The notes: generated by a model not told the origin, from the sequence alone. A DNA stretch of 64,000 nucleotides from Thermoanaerobaculia bacterium (GCA_030429235.1 JAUIDB010000024.1:1-64000); one strand, 5' to 3'; positions 37,387 through 46,489 are shown, numbered from the stretch's first letter. Numbers and translations are program-made.

Positions 37387-37923
37387 CTAAACGCGGGCGA
37401 GATCGGCGGTGAGCCGATCGAGCTGACCCTTGACACTGGCGTCGTAGTAGTTGCTTCCGATGCGCACGACGAAGCCGGCGAGCAGGCTTTCGTCGACGGC
37501 AGCCTCGAGCTCGACCTGCTTGCCGAGTTTGGCCTCGAGCACCGAGGCTAGTCGCTGCTGGGCTTCGTGCGAGAGGGCCTCGGCGCTCTGCACCTTGGCC
37601 ACGACGATGCCGCGCTTCTCGTTGAGTAGTTCGGTCACCCCGTCGAGGATCTCGTCCAGACGCCCGAGCCGATGCCGGGTCAGGAGAGCCTGGAGGAAAC
37701 GACGGGTCATCGGCGTGAATCCGGCCTGATTCGAGATCGAATCGAGCACCTTTTCCTTGACCTCGGGCGGAACCGCCGGGTTCACGGCCATGCGTCCCAG
37801 GGCAGGAACCTCCTGGGTCATCTGCCGGAAGGCGGCCAGTTCGTCTCGGATTCTCCCCGCCTCGTCCAACGATCCCGCAGCCCCTAGCAGGGCATTGGCG
37901 TAGGGTCGAGCCAGACGGTTCAT
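37387..37923 (-). CDS. atpH: F-type ATP synthase delta subunit
   Basis: 178 residues, the peripheral-stalk connector to F1 (OSCP-like). The N-terminal helical domain starts LARPYANALLGAA; the C-terminal region has LLNEKRGIVVAKVQSAEALS and LLAGFVVRIGSNYYDASVKGQL, the usual OSCP signature. ATG 37923 overlaps the atpF stop by four bases. The frame remains open far upstream, but that is antisense-free read-through of the b and b' genes in another frame. Confidence 0.96.
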   Translation of the reverse strand: MNRLARPYANALLGAAGSLDEAGRIRDELAAFRQMTQEVPALGRMAVNPAVPPEVKEKVLDSISNQAGFTPMTRRFLQALLTRHRLGRLDEILDGVTELLNEKRGIVVAKVQSAEALSHEAQQRLASVLEAKLGKQVELEAAVDESLLAGFVVRIGSNYYDASVKGQLDRLTADLARV

Positions 37924-38525
37924 GACGGGTTCTCCGCGGTCGTCTTCTGGAGCCGAGCCAGGTTGGTATCGAAGAGACGGCTGCGGTCTTCCGCCGTGAG
38001 GCTGGACGCTACGCGTTCCTCGGCCAGACGACTGGCCAGCGCCACCGCATGACGGGTCAGCTCTTCGCGGGCCTGTTGCAGGCGGTGGCGGACCTCTTCC
38101 TCGGCCTGGGCTTCGAAGCGTGCGCGCTCTCGTTCGGCCTCGGCCAGGATCTCGGCTCGTTCTCGCTCCCCTTCGCGCTCCGAGCGCTTGCGGAGTTCCT
38201 CGACCTCTTCCTGGAGTTCGGCGATCTGCGCCGCCAGGGTCGCGGACATCTCCTGCGCCTCCTTCTTCTGGCGTTCGGCCTCGGCCAACGCCTCGCGAAT
38301 CCCGACCTGCTTGTCGTTCAGGTACTTCTTCAACAGCGGTCCGATGAAGTAGCCGAGGATCCCGAAGAAGAGGATCAGGTTGATGCTGAGAAGAATCCAG
38401 CGGGGGATGCCCAACCACTTGTCGGTCAGAGCCGCGCCTCCGCCGGCGGCGGCCGGGGCGGCAACGAAGAACGACGCCACGGCGACGACGGTCAGTCCGC
38501 GACCGAGTCTGGACAGGGACTTCAT
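37920..38525 (-). CDS. atpF: F-type ATP synthase b subunit with signal-peptide-like N-terminus
   Basis: 201 residues. Residues 1-28 form a signal-peptide-like segment (basic start, hydrophobic core, VAAPAAAG), followed by the usual single membrane helix (PRWILLSINLILFFGILGYF) and a long charged coiled coil (about 65-190, many Glu/Arg/Ala). The extra N-terminal segment is absent in E. coli but seen in some deltaproteobacterial b subunits. It pairs with the b' subunit encoded just upstream. ATG 38525 overlaps the b' stop by four bases. Confidence 0.92.
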   Translation of the reverse strand: MKSLSRLGRGLTVVAVASFFVAAPAAAGGGAALTDKWLGIPRWILLSINLILFFGILGYFIGPLLKKYLNDKQVGIREALAEAERQKKEAQEMSATLAAQIAELQEEVEELRKRSEREGERERAEILAEAERERARFEAQAEEEVRHRLQQAREELTRHAVALASRLAEERVASSLTAEDRSRLFDTNLARLQKTTAENPS

Positions 38526-38944
38526 ACCGCTCGCTCCAACACGCGACTGGCGATCTTGTCGGCCAGTTGATCGACCTGGGCTTCGAGCTTGCTGCGCTCC
38601 GCCGCAACCTGCTCGGCCACTTCGCGGCGCACGGTGGCGATCTTCTCGTCGGCGACCTTCTTGGCCTCTTCGAGGCTCTGCCGGCGGGCCGTCTGCGCCT
38701 CGCGACGCAGGGCATCCCGGTGTCCGGCCGCCTCGCGCCGTGCCTCCGTCAGCTTGCGGCGCTCGGCCTCAAGCGTCTCCTCGGCATCGGTGCGGGCGCT
38801 CTCGTACACCGTCGCCGCGTCGGCGATCTTCGCCTCGCGCGCATCGAGAACCTGCATCAGGGGCTTGAACAGAAAGATCCGAAGAATCGTGTAGACGACT
38901 CCGAAGATCCCCATCATCACCAGCAAGCTGGCATCGAATTCCAC
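38522..38944 (-). CDS. F-type ATP synthase b' subunit (second b-type stalk protein)
   Basis: 140 residues: one N-terminal membrane helix (SLLVMMGIFGVVYTILRIFLF) and a coiled coil to the end, beginning KPLMQVLDAREAKI. Two different b-type genes side by side imply a b/b' heterodimer stalk as in photosynthetic bacteria, plastids and Geobacter. I prefer GTG 38944, which places the helix at the N-terminus; an in-frame GTG at 38983 would add 13 polar residues. Neither has a strong ribosome binding site. First gene of the operon, about 70 bases after the promoter. Confidence 0.9.
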   Translation of the reverse strand: MEFDASLLVMMGIFGVVYTILRIFLFKPLMQVLDAREAKIADAATVYESARTDAEETLEAERRKLTEARREAAGHRDALRREAQTARRQSLEEAKKVADEKIATVRREVAEQVAAERSKLEAQVDQLADKIASRVLERAV

Positions 38945-39019
38945 GTTCTTTTTCCGGTTCGGTTGTGAGGTTTCGGGACGCACCGGCAGCGGCAGCCGCG
39001 AGTGCTGTGAGCGAGCCGG

Positions 39020-39048
39020 ACCTTACCATGCCCCCTAGGGAGGGTCAA
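39020..39048 (-). promoter_or_regulatory. Promoter of the ATP synthase operon
   Basis: On the minus strand TTGACC and TAAGGT are separated by 17 bases. The -35 matches consensus at five of six positions. It lies between the upstream membrane-protein gene and b', so the operon does not depend on the mpl cluster. An inverted repeat (CCCTCCCTAGGGGG) lies in the spacer. Confidence 0.6.
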
Positions 39049-39090
39049 CCGATCCAGGGCCCGTCGCAGGCCGCTTCGCGGCGCTCTTTC

Positions 39091-39657
39091 TCAGCGGTCG
39101 GCCCGCCACAGCGCGAAGGCGATTCCGAGGTTGCAGAAGCCGGTAGCCAGCGCAAAAAGAAGCATCGGGTCGACCAGCATGGGCCAGAGGGCGAGAGCCC
39201 CCGCCCCCTGATACGTCAGTCCAAACCGACGAAAGGGAGGAAACCCCAGACTCCCCAGGGAATAGAAAGAGTGACCGAGGAGCAGCAGCCACACCCCAGG
39301 GATGTAGGAAGGGGCGCGTGCGACCAACAGAGCGACGGTCAAGAGGACGGCGACCAGCGACAGGTTGCCCTGGGCTCGCATTACCCAGCCGGCCAGCGCC
39401 GAGGTCCCGAAGCGCCGCCGTCCGAAGTGGATTCCGACCCCCTCGACCAATCCCCCCACCAACACGACTCCGAACCAGAGCACGAAAACGGACCCGACGG
39501 GGAACCCCTCGGCCACTCCCCGAGTCGCCAAGGCCGCGATCGGCAGCAACAGGCCCCAGGTCAGCCAGGACCACGGGAACTGCAGATAGGGCTCGGCGGC
39601 GGCCGCAAACTCGTCCTGCACCCGCAGCAGGTCGAGCCCCCGGTTCTCCGAACCCAT
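39091..39657 (-). CDS. Polytopic membrane protein, unknown
   Basis: 188 residues with about five hydrophobic segments (for example WLTWGLLLPIAALATRGVAEG, SVFVLWFGVVLVGGLVEGVG, LSLVAVLLTVALLVARAP, ALWPMLVDPMLLFALATGF). No conserved charged residues suggest an ATP synthase a subunit; it is not atpB. ATG 39657 has GGGAG eight bases upstream; a GTG at 39696 would add 13 residues. It follows the RDD gene by 42 bases, so it is probably the last gene of the mpl-TPR-RDD unit. No family recognised. Confidence 0.75.
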   Translation of the reverse strand: MGSENRGLDLLRVQDEFAAAAEPYLQFPWSWLTWGLLLPIAALATRGVAEGFPVGSVFVLWFGVVLVGGLVEGVGIHFGRRRFGTSALAGWVMRAQGNLSLVAVLLTVALLVARAPSYIPGVWLLLLGHSFYSLGSLGFPPFRRFGLTYQGAGALALWPMLVDPMLLFALATGFCNLGIAFALWRADR

Positions 39658-39699
39658 CGGTTCGTACTCCCGACTGACACCCGACCCTTCGTCCACGGC

Positions 39700-40275
39700 T
39701 CAGAAGAGTTCCGCTGCCGTTCGCGACAGCCGGTCGGCGAAGGAGCGCCCCGTCGGCAACAGGAGCCACGGCAGTCCGCACAACAGCACCACCAGGCAAC
39801 TCGCGAGCCAGCGTCGCGTGGCCTGCGACAGGGTCAGCTCGCCGCCGTCGGAGGTCACCCGCAGACCCGCCACTTCGAGCCCCAGGGTCCTGCCCCAGAA
39901 CGCCAGTGGAATCACGTGGTAGAAGAGCGAGAAGATCGCCAGCAAGAGCACCAGGGCCGGTAGTTCACGGCCGCCGACCACGATACCGAGGAAGCGCAGT
40001 CCGACCAGGAGCACCAGCACCACGGCGCCGTGGACCGCCCCGTCGACGGCCCCGGCGTACAACAGGGCCAAACGGGAGGGTGTCGCCTCGCGGTCGATCT
40101 CAGGCTCCGAGACCTCCTCGCGCGGTTGGGAGTGAGCCAGGGTGTCGGCCTCGGACGGGTCGACAGGCTCCACCGAGGCTGCTTCTCCCGCGACCTCGTC
40201 CTCGACCGAGCCACCACCACCCAGTTCGAGATCGAACAGGCTCGACTGCTCGAGCGGCCCCCGCGTCGGGCTCAT
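39700..40275 (-). CDS. RDD family membrane protein
   Basis: 191 residues. The first 65 residues are acidic and probably disordered (rich in Glu, Ser, Pro). The RDD domain follows, with three hydrophobic segments (AVVLVLLVGLRFLGIVV, ALVLLLAIFSLFYHVIPLAF, WLASCLVVLLCGLPWLLL) and the GRTLGLEVAGLRV loop between them. RDD proteins are usually accessory or ion-transport related, with no fixed role. It is co-translated with the 835-residue TPR gene (four-base overlap), so it is plausibly its membrane partner. The acidic N-terminal tail resembles the composition of that neighbour. Confidence 0.85.
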   Translation of the reverse strand: MSPTRGPLEQSSLFDLELGGGGSVEDEVAGEAASVEPVDPSEADTLAHSQPREEVSEPEIDREATPSRLALLYAGAVDGAVHGAVVLVLLVGLRFLGIVVGGRELPALVLLLAIFSLFYHVIPLAFWGRTLGLEVAGLRVTSDGGELTLSQATRRWLASCLVVLLCGLPWLLLPTGRSFADRLSRTAAELF

Positions 40276-42779
40276 ATCGGGCGCGGGGTGAGATGCTTGG
40301 CGTAGATGCGGAAGAGTAGGTCCTGAGAGCGCCGTTCGTACGAGCGGGCAAAGGCGAGGTGTCGCTGGATGTCCTCGTCTTCGGGAGCCAGCCGACTCGC
40401 CTCCTCAAAGCTCTCGAGAGCCGAATCGACCCGTCCTTGCTGCAGACCCCGAACTCCGAGATTGAAGTAGGAAGCGAGCAGCAGGTGGTTGGCCACCGAG
40501 TTCGACGGGTCCTCCTCGCGGGCCAGCCAGAGGTCCCGCAAGGCGCGGTCGTACTCGGCCTCGCGCAGCAACGTGATCTGACCCTGGAAGGGCTCGAGGG
40601 CCGTGGCGGCGGTCTGTCGCTCCCGCGCGTCTTCGCCCTCGAGCGGGGCGATCATCGACGCGCGATCGAGCAGGGGTATCGACTCCCAGTAGCGCTGCTG
40701 CTGATTCAGCAGGCGGGCCCGGTCGATCAGGCCCTGACGCTCGACCAACTGCGCTTCGGTGGGGCCCGCTTCCGCCGCCGCTTCCGCTTCCCACTGGGCG
40801 ATCAAGGTCTGTCCCTCCTGATAGTAGGGACTGGCGGGAGGCAGTCGCTTGAGCTGGGCGATCGCGGCCGAACGTTTGCCTTCGTCGTACTGCGCCGTCG
40901 CTCGCTCGATCGGCGTGACCTCGGGCACGTCGGGTTCGACGATCTCCACGGTGTTCGGGAAGAACGAACTCCACTTCATCCAGAGGAAACCACCCCCGGC
41001 GAGGACCAGGAGTGCCACCACCGCCGCGATGGTCAAGAAGCGACCGCGACCGGCGGGTTTGGGCGGCGCCACCGGCGGAGGAGCCGACTTGGGTGCCGCC
41101 GCCGCTTCGGCCGGAGCAGCTCCGACTGGGGCGTCGGCTACCGGTTCCGCGGCGGCGACTGGCAGTTCGGGCAGTTCCTCGTCGGCCAGGAGGCTCTCAC
41201 CTTCCCCGGCGTCGAAACGCGCCACGAACTCCCCGGCTTCGGCGTGGTTGGGCTGGAGTTCGAGTACGCGACGGAACGCGGCCTCGGCAGCCGCCAGATC
41301 CCCCCCTTCCAACGCGGCCTGACCGTCGTGAAAGGCCGACTCGACCTGCCGTTCCTCCTCGGCCTTCTGGCCACGGGCCCGGTCGATGCGCTGGGCCGCT
41401 TCCTGATGATCGATATCGATGAGGAAGATGCGAGACCAGGCGTCGATCGCGTCTTGAAACTCCTGTCGCTCGTACGCCGCCTGTCCCTCGTCGAGAAGCT
41501 CGGCGATCCGCGGATCCGGGTCCGAGGGTCCCGAAGCAGACGCCGCCGGAGCCGCCGGTTCCTCGATCGGTTCGAGCTCGGGGAGCTGATCGAAGCCATC
41601 GAGCGCCAAGTCGTCGTCGAGTTCGGCCAGGGCTTCCACCTCCCCCTCGACCGGTTCGAACGGTTCGGCCTCCAGCGCCGGCAGCTCTTCGAGTTCGTCG
41701 TCCGCGGCTTCGAACTCGAGGGGACCGGTGATGCTGTCCGCACTCTCGCTGGTGCCCGCGGTCTCGTCGAAGCTCGCGCTCAGGTCGCCCCCCATGCCGT
41801 CTCCGAGATCGCCGAAGCTGGTCTCGTCCGGACCCGGAGCCGTCAATCCCACGGTAGGGGCAACGTCGTCCTCCGCCTCGAGGTCGAAGCCACCCCCCAG
41901 GTCGAATCCGGCGTCGGCGTCAGCGCTCGTCGCCGCGTCGGGGTTCAACGAAGGATCGAGAGAGAGGTCGGTCGCCAACGGCGTATCGGTATCGAGGGCG
42001 AGGTCCTCGTCCAGGGCATAGGTCCCGTCATCGAACTCGTCCAGGCTCTCGAGTTCTGGAGCGTCGAAACTCTCGAGGCCCGCCTCGAGTTCGTCCGGCG
42101 GCTCGATCTCTCCGTCGAGAGTGAAGGAAGGAGAGGTTTCATCCAGAGGATCCGCCACCGCAGGGGGAGCATCGGGAGCCGCGCCGCCGGCCTGCAGCAA
42201 CTTCTGCAAAGTGTCCAGATCGGGGTGGGTCGGGTCGAGGGCGCGCGCCTTCTCGAGAAGGCCGGCCGCCGATACGGCATCTCCGCCTTCCAGTGCCGTT
42301 CCCGCCTGCTGCAGGAAACTCTCGACGTAGGGCGCGGCTTCCATCCGCTCCTGGGCTTGACCCAGGATCTGCTGCAAGCTGGGATCGGAGGCGATCGCCG
42401 CCGACTCCTCCTGCGCCCGGGCCGCCAACTCTTGGAAACTGCGCCCCGCCAGTAGGGACTGAAACTCCGTAACCAGGGACGCCGGGTCGATCGCGGCCGC
42501 AGCCTCCAGGCCAGCGGCCGGAGCCGTCGCGGGCGCCGCCCCAAGGGCGAGGTCGCTGACATCCACCGGGCCCACTGCCCCCTCGAGGCGCTGCGCCAGG
42601 ACCTTGGCGGGTCGAAACTCGGGGTCGAGGCGACTGATGAAGTCACAGCCCAGTCGAGCCTCTTCCAACCCTCCGGTCGCGGCGACCGAAAGGGCGTGTT
42701 CGTAGGTCTCGAGGATCCGTTCGCGGACGTCCTCCTCGAGCGCCGAGTTGCCGGGATAGGTCGGTCCGAAATCGGTCAT
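40272..42779 (-). CDS. Large acidic TPR scaffold protein with one membrane helix
   Basis: 835 residues. The N-terminal 210 residues are helical with TPR-like pairs (LLEKARALDPTHPDLDTLQKLL). Residues about 215-430 are extremely acidic and low-complexity (Asp/Glu/Leu/Ala). TPRs follow (about 430-530, AYERQEFQDAIDAWSRIFLID, GGDLAAAEAAFRRVLELQPNHAEA), then a Pro/Ala linker, one membrane helix (LTIAAVVALLVLAGGGFLW, about 580-600) and another TPR array to the end. The layout (acidic cytoplasmic part, single helix, TPR) recalls FimV-type polar scaffolds, though without LysM. Function unknown. ATG 42779 has AGGTGAG upstream. Co-translated with the RDD gene. Confidence 0.85.
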   Translation of the reverse strand: MTDFGPTYPGNSALEEDVRERILETYEHALSVAATGGLEEARLGCDFISRLDPEFRPAKVLAQRLEGAVGPVDVSDLALGAAPATAPAAGLEAAAAIDPASLVTEFQSLLAGRSFQELAARAQEESAAIASDPSLQQILGQAQERMEAAPYVESFLQQAGTALEGGDAVSAAGLLEKARALDPTHPDLDTLQKLLQAGGAAPDAPPAVADPLDETSPSFTLDGEIEPPDELEAGLESFDAPELESLDEFDDGTYALDEDLALDTDTPLATDLSLDPSLNPDAATSADADAGFDLGGGFDLEAEDDVAPTVGLTAPGPDETSFGDLGDGMGGDLSASFDETAGTSESADSITGPLEFEAADDELEELPALEAEPFEPVEGEVEALAELDDDLALDGFDQLPELEPIEEPAAPAASASGPSDPDPRIAELLDEGQAAYERQEFQDAIDAWSRIFLIDIDHQEAAQRIDRARGQKAEEERQVESAFHDGQAALEGGDLAAAEAAFRRVLELQPNHAEAGEFVARFDAGEGESLLADEELPELPVAAAEPVADAPVGAAPAEAAAAPKSAPPPVAPPKPAGRGRFLTIAAVVALLVLAGGGFLWMKWSSFFPNTVEIVEPDVPEVTPIERATAQYDEGKRSAAIAQLKRLPPASPYYQEGQTLIAQWEAEAAAEAGPTEAQLVERQGLIDRARLLNQQQRYWESIPLLDRASMIAPLEGEDARERQTAATALEPFQGQITLLREAEYDRALRDLWLAREEDPSNSVANHLLLASYFNLGVRGLQQGRVDSALESFEEASRLAPEDEDIQRHLAFARSYERRSQDLLFRIYAKHLTPRPI

Positions 42780-42830
42780 GGTCTCACCTGCAGGGGCGGT
42801 TGTGGCACAAACGGTTGTCTCCAGTCAACG

Positions 42831-42860
42831 ATATTAGCATCGCGTTTTGAGACCATCCAA
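42831..42860 (-). promoter_or_regulatory. Candidate promoter of the TPR-scaffold/RDD unit
   Basis: On the minus strand TTGGAT and TAATAT are separated by 18 bases, in the 129-base gap after mpl. It would give a leader of about 45 bases before ATG 42779. Confidence 0.5.
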
Positions 42861-42908
42861 TCCGACGCATCGGGCCCGGAAGTGCCCCCCCTCAACGCCC
42901 GAGTGGAG

Positions 42909-44333
42909 TCAGCTGAGTTCGCGCAGCAACCGGTGGGGCAATCCGCCGAACGAACCGGAGGACATACAGACCAACACATCGCCCTCTCGGGCCTCGCCGA
43001 GCGCCCGCTCCGCCAGGTCGTCGAGGTCTGACGCCACCGCGAGCGGGACGCCGATCTCGGCCAGATCCTTCGCCAGCCGTGTGGTCTCGAGTCGCTCCTC
43101 CGCCGCCAGCCGCTCGGCGTAGAAGATCGGCGCGAGCAGGACGCGATCCGCTCCCGCAAAGGCGTCGACGTAGGCGCGCTGGAAAAACTCGCGGCCGGCG
43201 GTGAGCGAGCGCGGCTCGAACAGCGTCACTAGGCGGCGGCCGGGATAGCGATCCCGCAGCCCCTGGAGCGAAGCCGCCACCGCGGTCGGGTGGTGTGCGA
43301 AGTCGTCGACCACGGTGATGCCCCGAGCGGTGCCCAGTTCCTGCAGGCGCCGCAGGACACCTCGAAACGAGCCTAGAGCGGCCGCGGCCGCGGCCGGATC
43401 GAAGCCCTCGGCACAGGCCGCCGCCCAGACCGCCAGGGCGTTGCTCAAGTTGTGGTGCCCGGGCACCTGGAGCTCGATCGGCCACCGCCGGCCGTCCCGA
43501 TCGACGAAGTGAGCCCGAACGTCACCGGGAGCCCCCGGCTCGGCTCGGACGTGGTTGTCCTCGGCCAAGCCGTACAGGGTCACGGCGCAAGGAGCCGCCG
43601 CCGCCAGTTGCCGCACGTCTGCCGAGTCTCCGCAAGCGATCAGGTGACCGTGGGCCGGCAACTGTGCGATGACCTGTGCGAAGGCGGCGCGCAGGTCGGC
43701 CGGAGTCGCATAGAGATCGACGTGATCGTGCTCGACGCTGGTGACGATCAAGGTCTCGGCCCTGTAGTGCAGAAACTTCGGACCACGGTCGAAGTAGGCC
43801 GCGTTGTACTCGTCCCCCTCGATCACGAAGCGATCTCCCCCTCCGAGGCTGAAACTCTGGCCCAGGTCGACCGGGACTCCCCCGATCAGAAACCCTGGGT
43901 CGGCCCCCAGCTGCCGCCAGGTCCAAGCCGCCATGGAGGAGGTGGTGGTCTTGCCGTGAGTGCCGGCGGCGACCAGGGCTCGCCGGTCCTCCAACAGGAA
44001 CCGCCCCAGCGCCTGCGGCATCGAGATGCGCTCCCACCCGCGCTCCTCGACCGCGACCGCCTCCGGGTTCTGGCGGGGCACGGCATTGCCGACGACGACC
44101 AGATCGGGCCGAGGGTCGAGGTTCTCCACCGAGAAACCGACCGCAGGTTCGATGCCGGCTGCCGCCAGCAGATCGCTCATCGGTGGGTAGAGCGGGCGAT
44201 CCGATCCCCGCACTCGGTGACCGAGTTCCTGCAGCAGGCAGGCCAGGGGGGCCATTCCGGTTCCGCCGATGGCGATGCAGTAGATGTCCAGGGATTCGGT
44301 TGCGGTCGGGGTGTTCGGTCGGTGCGTCGGCAA
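42909..44333 (-). CDS. mpl: UDP-N-acetylmuramate:L-alanyl-gamma-D-glutamyl-meso-DAP ligase (murein recycling)
   Basis: Joins recycled tripeptide to UDP-MurNAc. 474 residues with the Mur ligase three-domain layout: Rossmann start IYCIAIGGTGMAPLACLLQE, Walker A GTHGKTTTSSM, then the central EGDEYNAAYFDRGPKFLHY and SVEHDHVDLYAT, and the C-terminal domain with VVDDFAHHPTAV and LFEPRSLTAG. The EGDEYNAAYFD segment separates Mpl from MurC. The start is TTG 44333, with GAGGAG eleven bases upstream; no better start is in frame before the Rossmann motif. It shows peptidoglycan recycling and a DAP-type wall. Confidence 0.94.
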   Translation of the reverse strand: MPTHRPNTPTATESLDIYCIAIGGTGMAPLACLLQELGHRVRGSDRPLYPPMSDLLAAAGIEPAVGFSVENLDPRPDLVVVGNAVPRQNPEAVAVEERGWERISMPQALGRFLLEDRRALVAAGTHGKTTTSSMAAWTWRQLGADPGFLIGGVPVDLGQSFSLGGGDRFVIEGDEYNAAYFDRGPKFLHYRAETLIVTSVEHDHVDLYATPADLRAAFAQVIAQLPAHGHLIACGDSADVRQLAAAAPCAVTLYGLAEDNHVRAEPGAPGDVRAHFVDRDGRRWPIELQVPGHHNLSNALAVWAAACAEGFDPAAAAAALGSFRGVLRRLQELGTARGITVVDDFAHHPTAVAASLQGLRDRYPGRRLVTLFEPRSLTAGREFFQRAYVDAFAGADRVLLAPIFYAERLAAEERLETTRLAKDLAEIGVPLAVASDLDDLAERALGEAREGDVLVCMSSGSFGGLPHRLLRELS

Positions 44334-44498
44334 GAGTTCACAGTCTCCTCAGGTCCGGGCGCGAGCCGGCCCTCTGACCCGAACCGCCCCCGGCTTCACT
44401 AGTTCTTCGGCCCCGCGATCGTCCGTCTGGCCCGAATCCGGGCTCGGGCACGAGCGAGAAACCCACCCTCTCGATGTCTCCGGGAACCCCCGTACTCG

Positions 44499-44525
44499 TT
44501 GAGTCCCGAGGCGCCGCAGTATACC
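44499..44525 (+). promoter_or_regulatory. Candidate promoter of the DUF1573-rph unit in the mpl divergent region
   Basis: TTGAGT and TATACC are separated by 15 bases. The GTATAC core is palindromic, so the opposite strand also reads TATACT, a possible -10 for mpl. The 287 bases between mpl and the DUF1573 gene hold nothing else I recognise. Confidence 0.4.
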
Positions 44526-44620
44526 ATCGGACCTTGCATCCGGCCCCGCACCACTCGCTGCATTCCGGCGCGAGGCGGCGGCCGAAGTACCCAGATCGAG
44601 CCCGCGAGGAGAAGCCTCCC

Positions 44621-45634
44621 ATGTCCCGACAAACGCACCGTCTCACGTTCGCTATCCTGGCGCTTTCGGCCCTCTTGCTCGCCTCCGTCGCCACGGCGCA
44701 GGCTCCCAACGCCACCGTCGCCGCCCCGCTCCACGATGCCGGGGTCGTGACGCGTGGTGACGTCGTCAGCCACACCTTTACGATCGCCAACGAAGGGGAT
44801 GCCCTACTGGAGATCCGAGAAGTCCGGCCCGCCTGTGGCTGCACGGTAGCCAGTTTCGACGAGACGATCGCGCCGGGAGCCACGGGTTCGGTGACGGCCG
44901 AACTCAGTACCGGTGACTTTCGGGGTCCGGTCTCCAAGTACGTGACCGTGTTCACCAACGACCTCGAAAACCCTCGCTTCCGCCTGACGCTGCGCGCCGA
45001 CATCCGACCGCTGGTCGACGTGCTGCCGGGGTACGGTCGTTTCCTGCACGTGCAGGGCACGGCGCCGAAGGTGCAGACGCAGACCCTGTGGTCGACCGAC
45101 GAAACGCCGTTGACGGTCGAGGGAGCCACCTCCTCGATTCCGCAGGTCGCCGTCGAATACCGCCTCGCCTCGTCCGAAGAGCGCTCGCCGGAAGGACCCG
45201 AGCGGCAGTGGCTGATCATCGGCACCCTCGCCTCCGACGCCCCGGCGGGTCCCCTTACCGGCAGCATCAGGGTGCAGACCAACCACCCCGAGATGTCGGA
45301 GATCTCGGTCCCGATCGGCGGCTACGTTCGCCCCCAGCTGCTGGCCAGTCCCCCCTTGATCGACTTCGGCTCCTTCCCGGCGGAGCAGCCCCGCAAGGCG
45401 AGCGTCCTCGTCACCAGCTTTGCTGACGATCCGGTCGCCATTACCGGGGTCGAGACCGACGTGCCGGGTCTGGTGACCGAAATCGAGGAGCAAGCCGAGG
45501 GTCGCAAGTTCGCCATCCACCTGACCCTCGAAAGCACAGCGGGCGCTGGGCCGTTCGAAGGCAAGCTGACCATTCGCTCGAGCAACCCCAACCATCCCGA
45601 AACCGTGCTTCCGGTCCGGGGTTCCATCCAGTGA
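44621..45634 (+). CDS. Secreted DUF1573 protein
   Basis: 337 residues. Signal peptide LTFAILALSALLLASVATA-Q. The DUF1573/ASH-like domain (about 35-125) has the hallmark DVVSHTFTIANEG, the PACGCTVASFD cysteine pair and a following G-x-x-x-V-x-A-E-L strand. A second immunoglobulin-like repeat starts near 230 (SPPLIDFGSFPAEQPRKASV). These domains occur in many exported proteins, with no fixed role. ATG 44621 is preceded by GAGGAG, and the frame is open upstream without coding character. Its stop overlaps rph by four bases, an odd pairing of a secreted protein with an RNase. Confidence 0.88.
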   Translation: MSRQTHRLTFAILALSALLLASVATAQAPNATVAAPLHDAGVVTRGDVVSHTFTIANEGDALLEIREVRPACGCTVASFDETIAPGATGSVTAELSTGDFRGPVSKYVTVFTNDLENPRFRLTLRADIRPLVDVLPGYGRFLHVQGTAPKVQTQTLWSTDETPLTVEGATSSIPQVAVEYRLASSEERSPEGPERQWLIIGTLASDAPAGPLTGSIRVQTNHPEMSEISVPIGGYVRPQLLASPPLIDFGSFPAEQPRKASVLVTSFADDPVAITGVETDVPGLVTEIEEQAEGRKFAIHLTLESTAGAGPFEGKLTIRSSNPNHPETVLPVRGSIQ

Positions 45635-46452
45635 GTTCACCGCGCTCCCGGCCCCACGGACGCGCCCTCGATGCCCTCCGTCCGATCAGCATCGAGACCG
45701 GCGTGCTGAAGTTCGCCGCCGGCTCGGCCCTGATCGAAGTTGGCGACACCCGAGTTCTGGCGGCGGCCAGCGTCGAGGAGCGCGTACCGCACTTCATCTC
45801 GGGATCGGGCAAGGGTTGGATCACGGCCGAGTACGCGATGTTGCCAGCCGCCACCCACACCCGTTCGACGCGCGAGGTCACCCGGGGAAAACCCGCCGGG
45901 CGGTCGAGCGAGATCCAGCGCCTGATCGGTCGGAGCTTGCGGGGTATCGTCGATGCCAAGGCCCTGGGGGAGCGCACGCTCACCCTGGACTGCGACGTCC
46001 TCCAGGCCGACGGTGGCACCCGCACCGCCTCGATTACGGCGGCCTACGTCGCCATGGTTCAGGCGCTGGGACGCCTGCTGCTCACTGGCGACCTGAAGCA
46101 ATGGCCCCTGACCTCATCGCTCGCCGCGGTTTCGGTGGGTCTCCTCCACGGCGAGGCTCGCCTCGATCTCGAGTACATCGAAGACCAGGCGGCAGACGTC
46201 GACCTGAACGTGGTCGGCACCGGCGACGGAGCTCTCGTCGAGGTGCAGGGTACGGGGGAAGGGAACACCTTCACCCGGGAAGAGTTGACCCAGATGGTCG
46301 ATCTCGCCCTGGCAGGGATCCAGGAGCTGACGGCGATCCAGCGAGCGACCTTGGCCCCGATCCAGGCCGAAATCGACGCCGCCCTGGCCTCACCTCGTAA
46401 ACAAGCGGCTCCGAAAGCGGAGCGCGAACTGTGGGGTCAGCCGCGCAGCTGA
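45631..46452 (+). CDS. rph: Ribonuclease PH
   Basis: A phosphorolytic 3'-5' exoribonuclease that trims tRNA 3' ends. 273 residues, about 30 more than usual because of a Lys/Ala-rich C-terminal tail (SPRKQAAPKAERELW). Conserved stretches: RPISIETGVLKFAAGSALIE, GKGWITAEYAMLPAATHTR, RLIGRSLRG, LDCDVLQADGGTRTASITAA and GTGEGNTFTREEL. The start is GTG 45631 in a GTGA overlap with the DUF1573 gene. It converges with murI. Usefully, three of the four tRNAs in this window have encoded CCA ends. Confidence 0.95.
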   Translation: MSSPRSRPHGRALDALRPISIETGVLKFAAGSALIEVGDTRVLAAASVEERVPHFISGSGKGWITAEYAMLPAATHTRSTREVTRGKPAGRSSEIQRLIGRSLRGIVDAKALGERTLTLDCDVLQADGGTRTASITAAYVAMVQALGRLLLTGDLKQWPLTSSLAAVSVGLLHGEARLDLEYIEDQAADVDLNVVGTGDGALVEVQGTGEGNTFTREELTQMVDLALAGIQELTAIQRATLAPIQAEIDAALASPRKQAAPKAERELWGQPRS

Positions 46453-46489
46453 CCGCGCGACCTTCGCCTCCGCCCCGCTGAACGCGCCC

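Noticed and set aside
39091-39657. Possible ATP synthase a subunit (atpB) next to the b' gene
   Set aside because: It lacks the conserved Arg helix and the a-subunit motif, is shorter, and belongs to the mpl-TPR-RDD strand unit with a separate promoter between.
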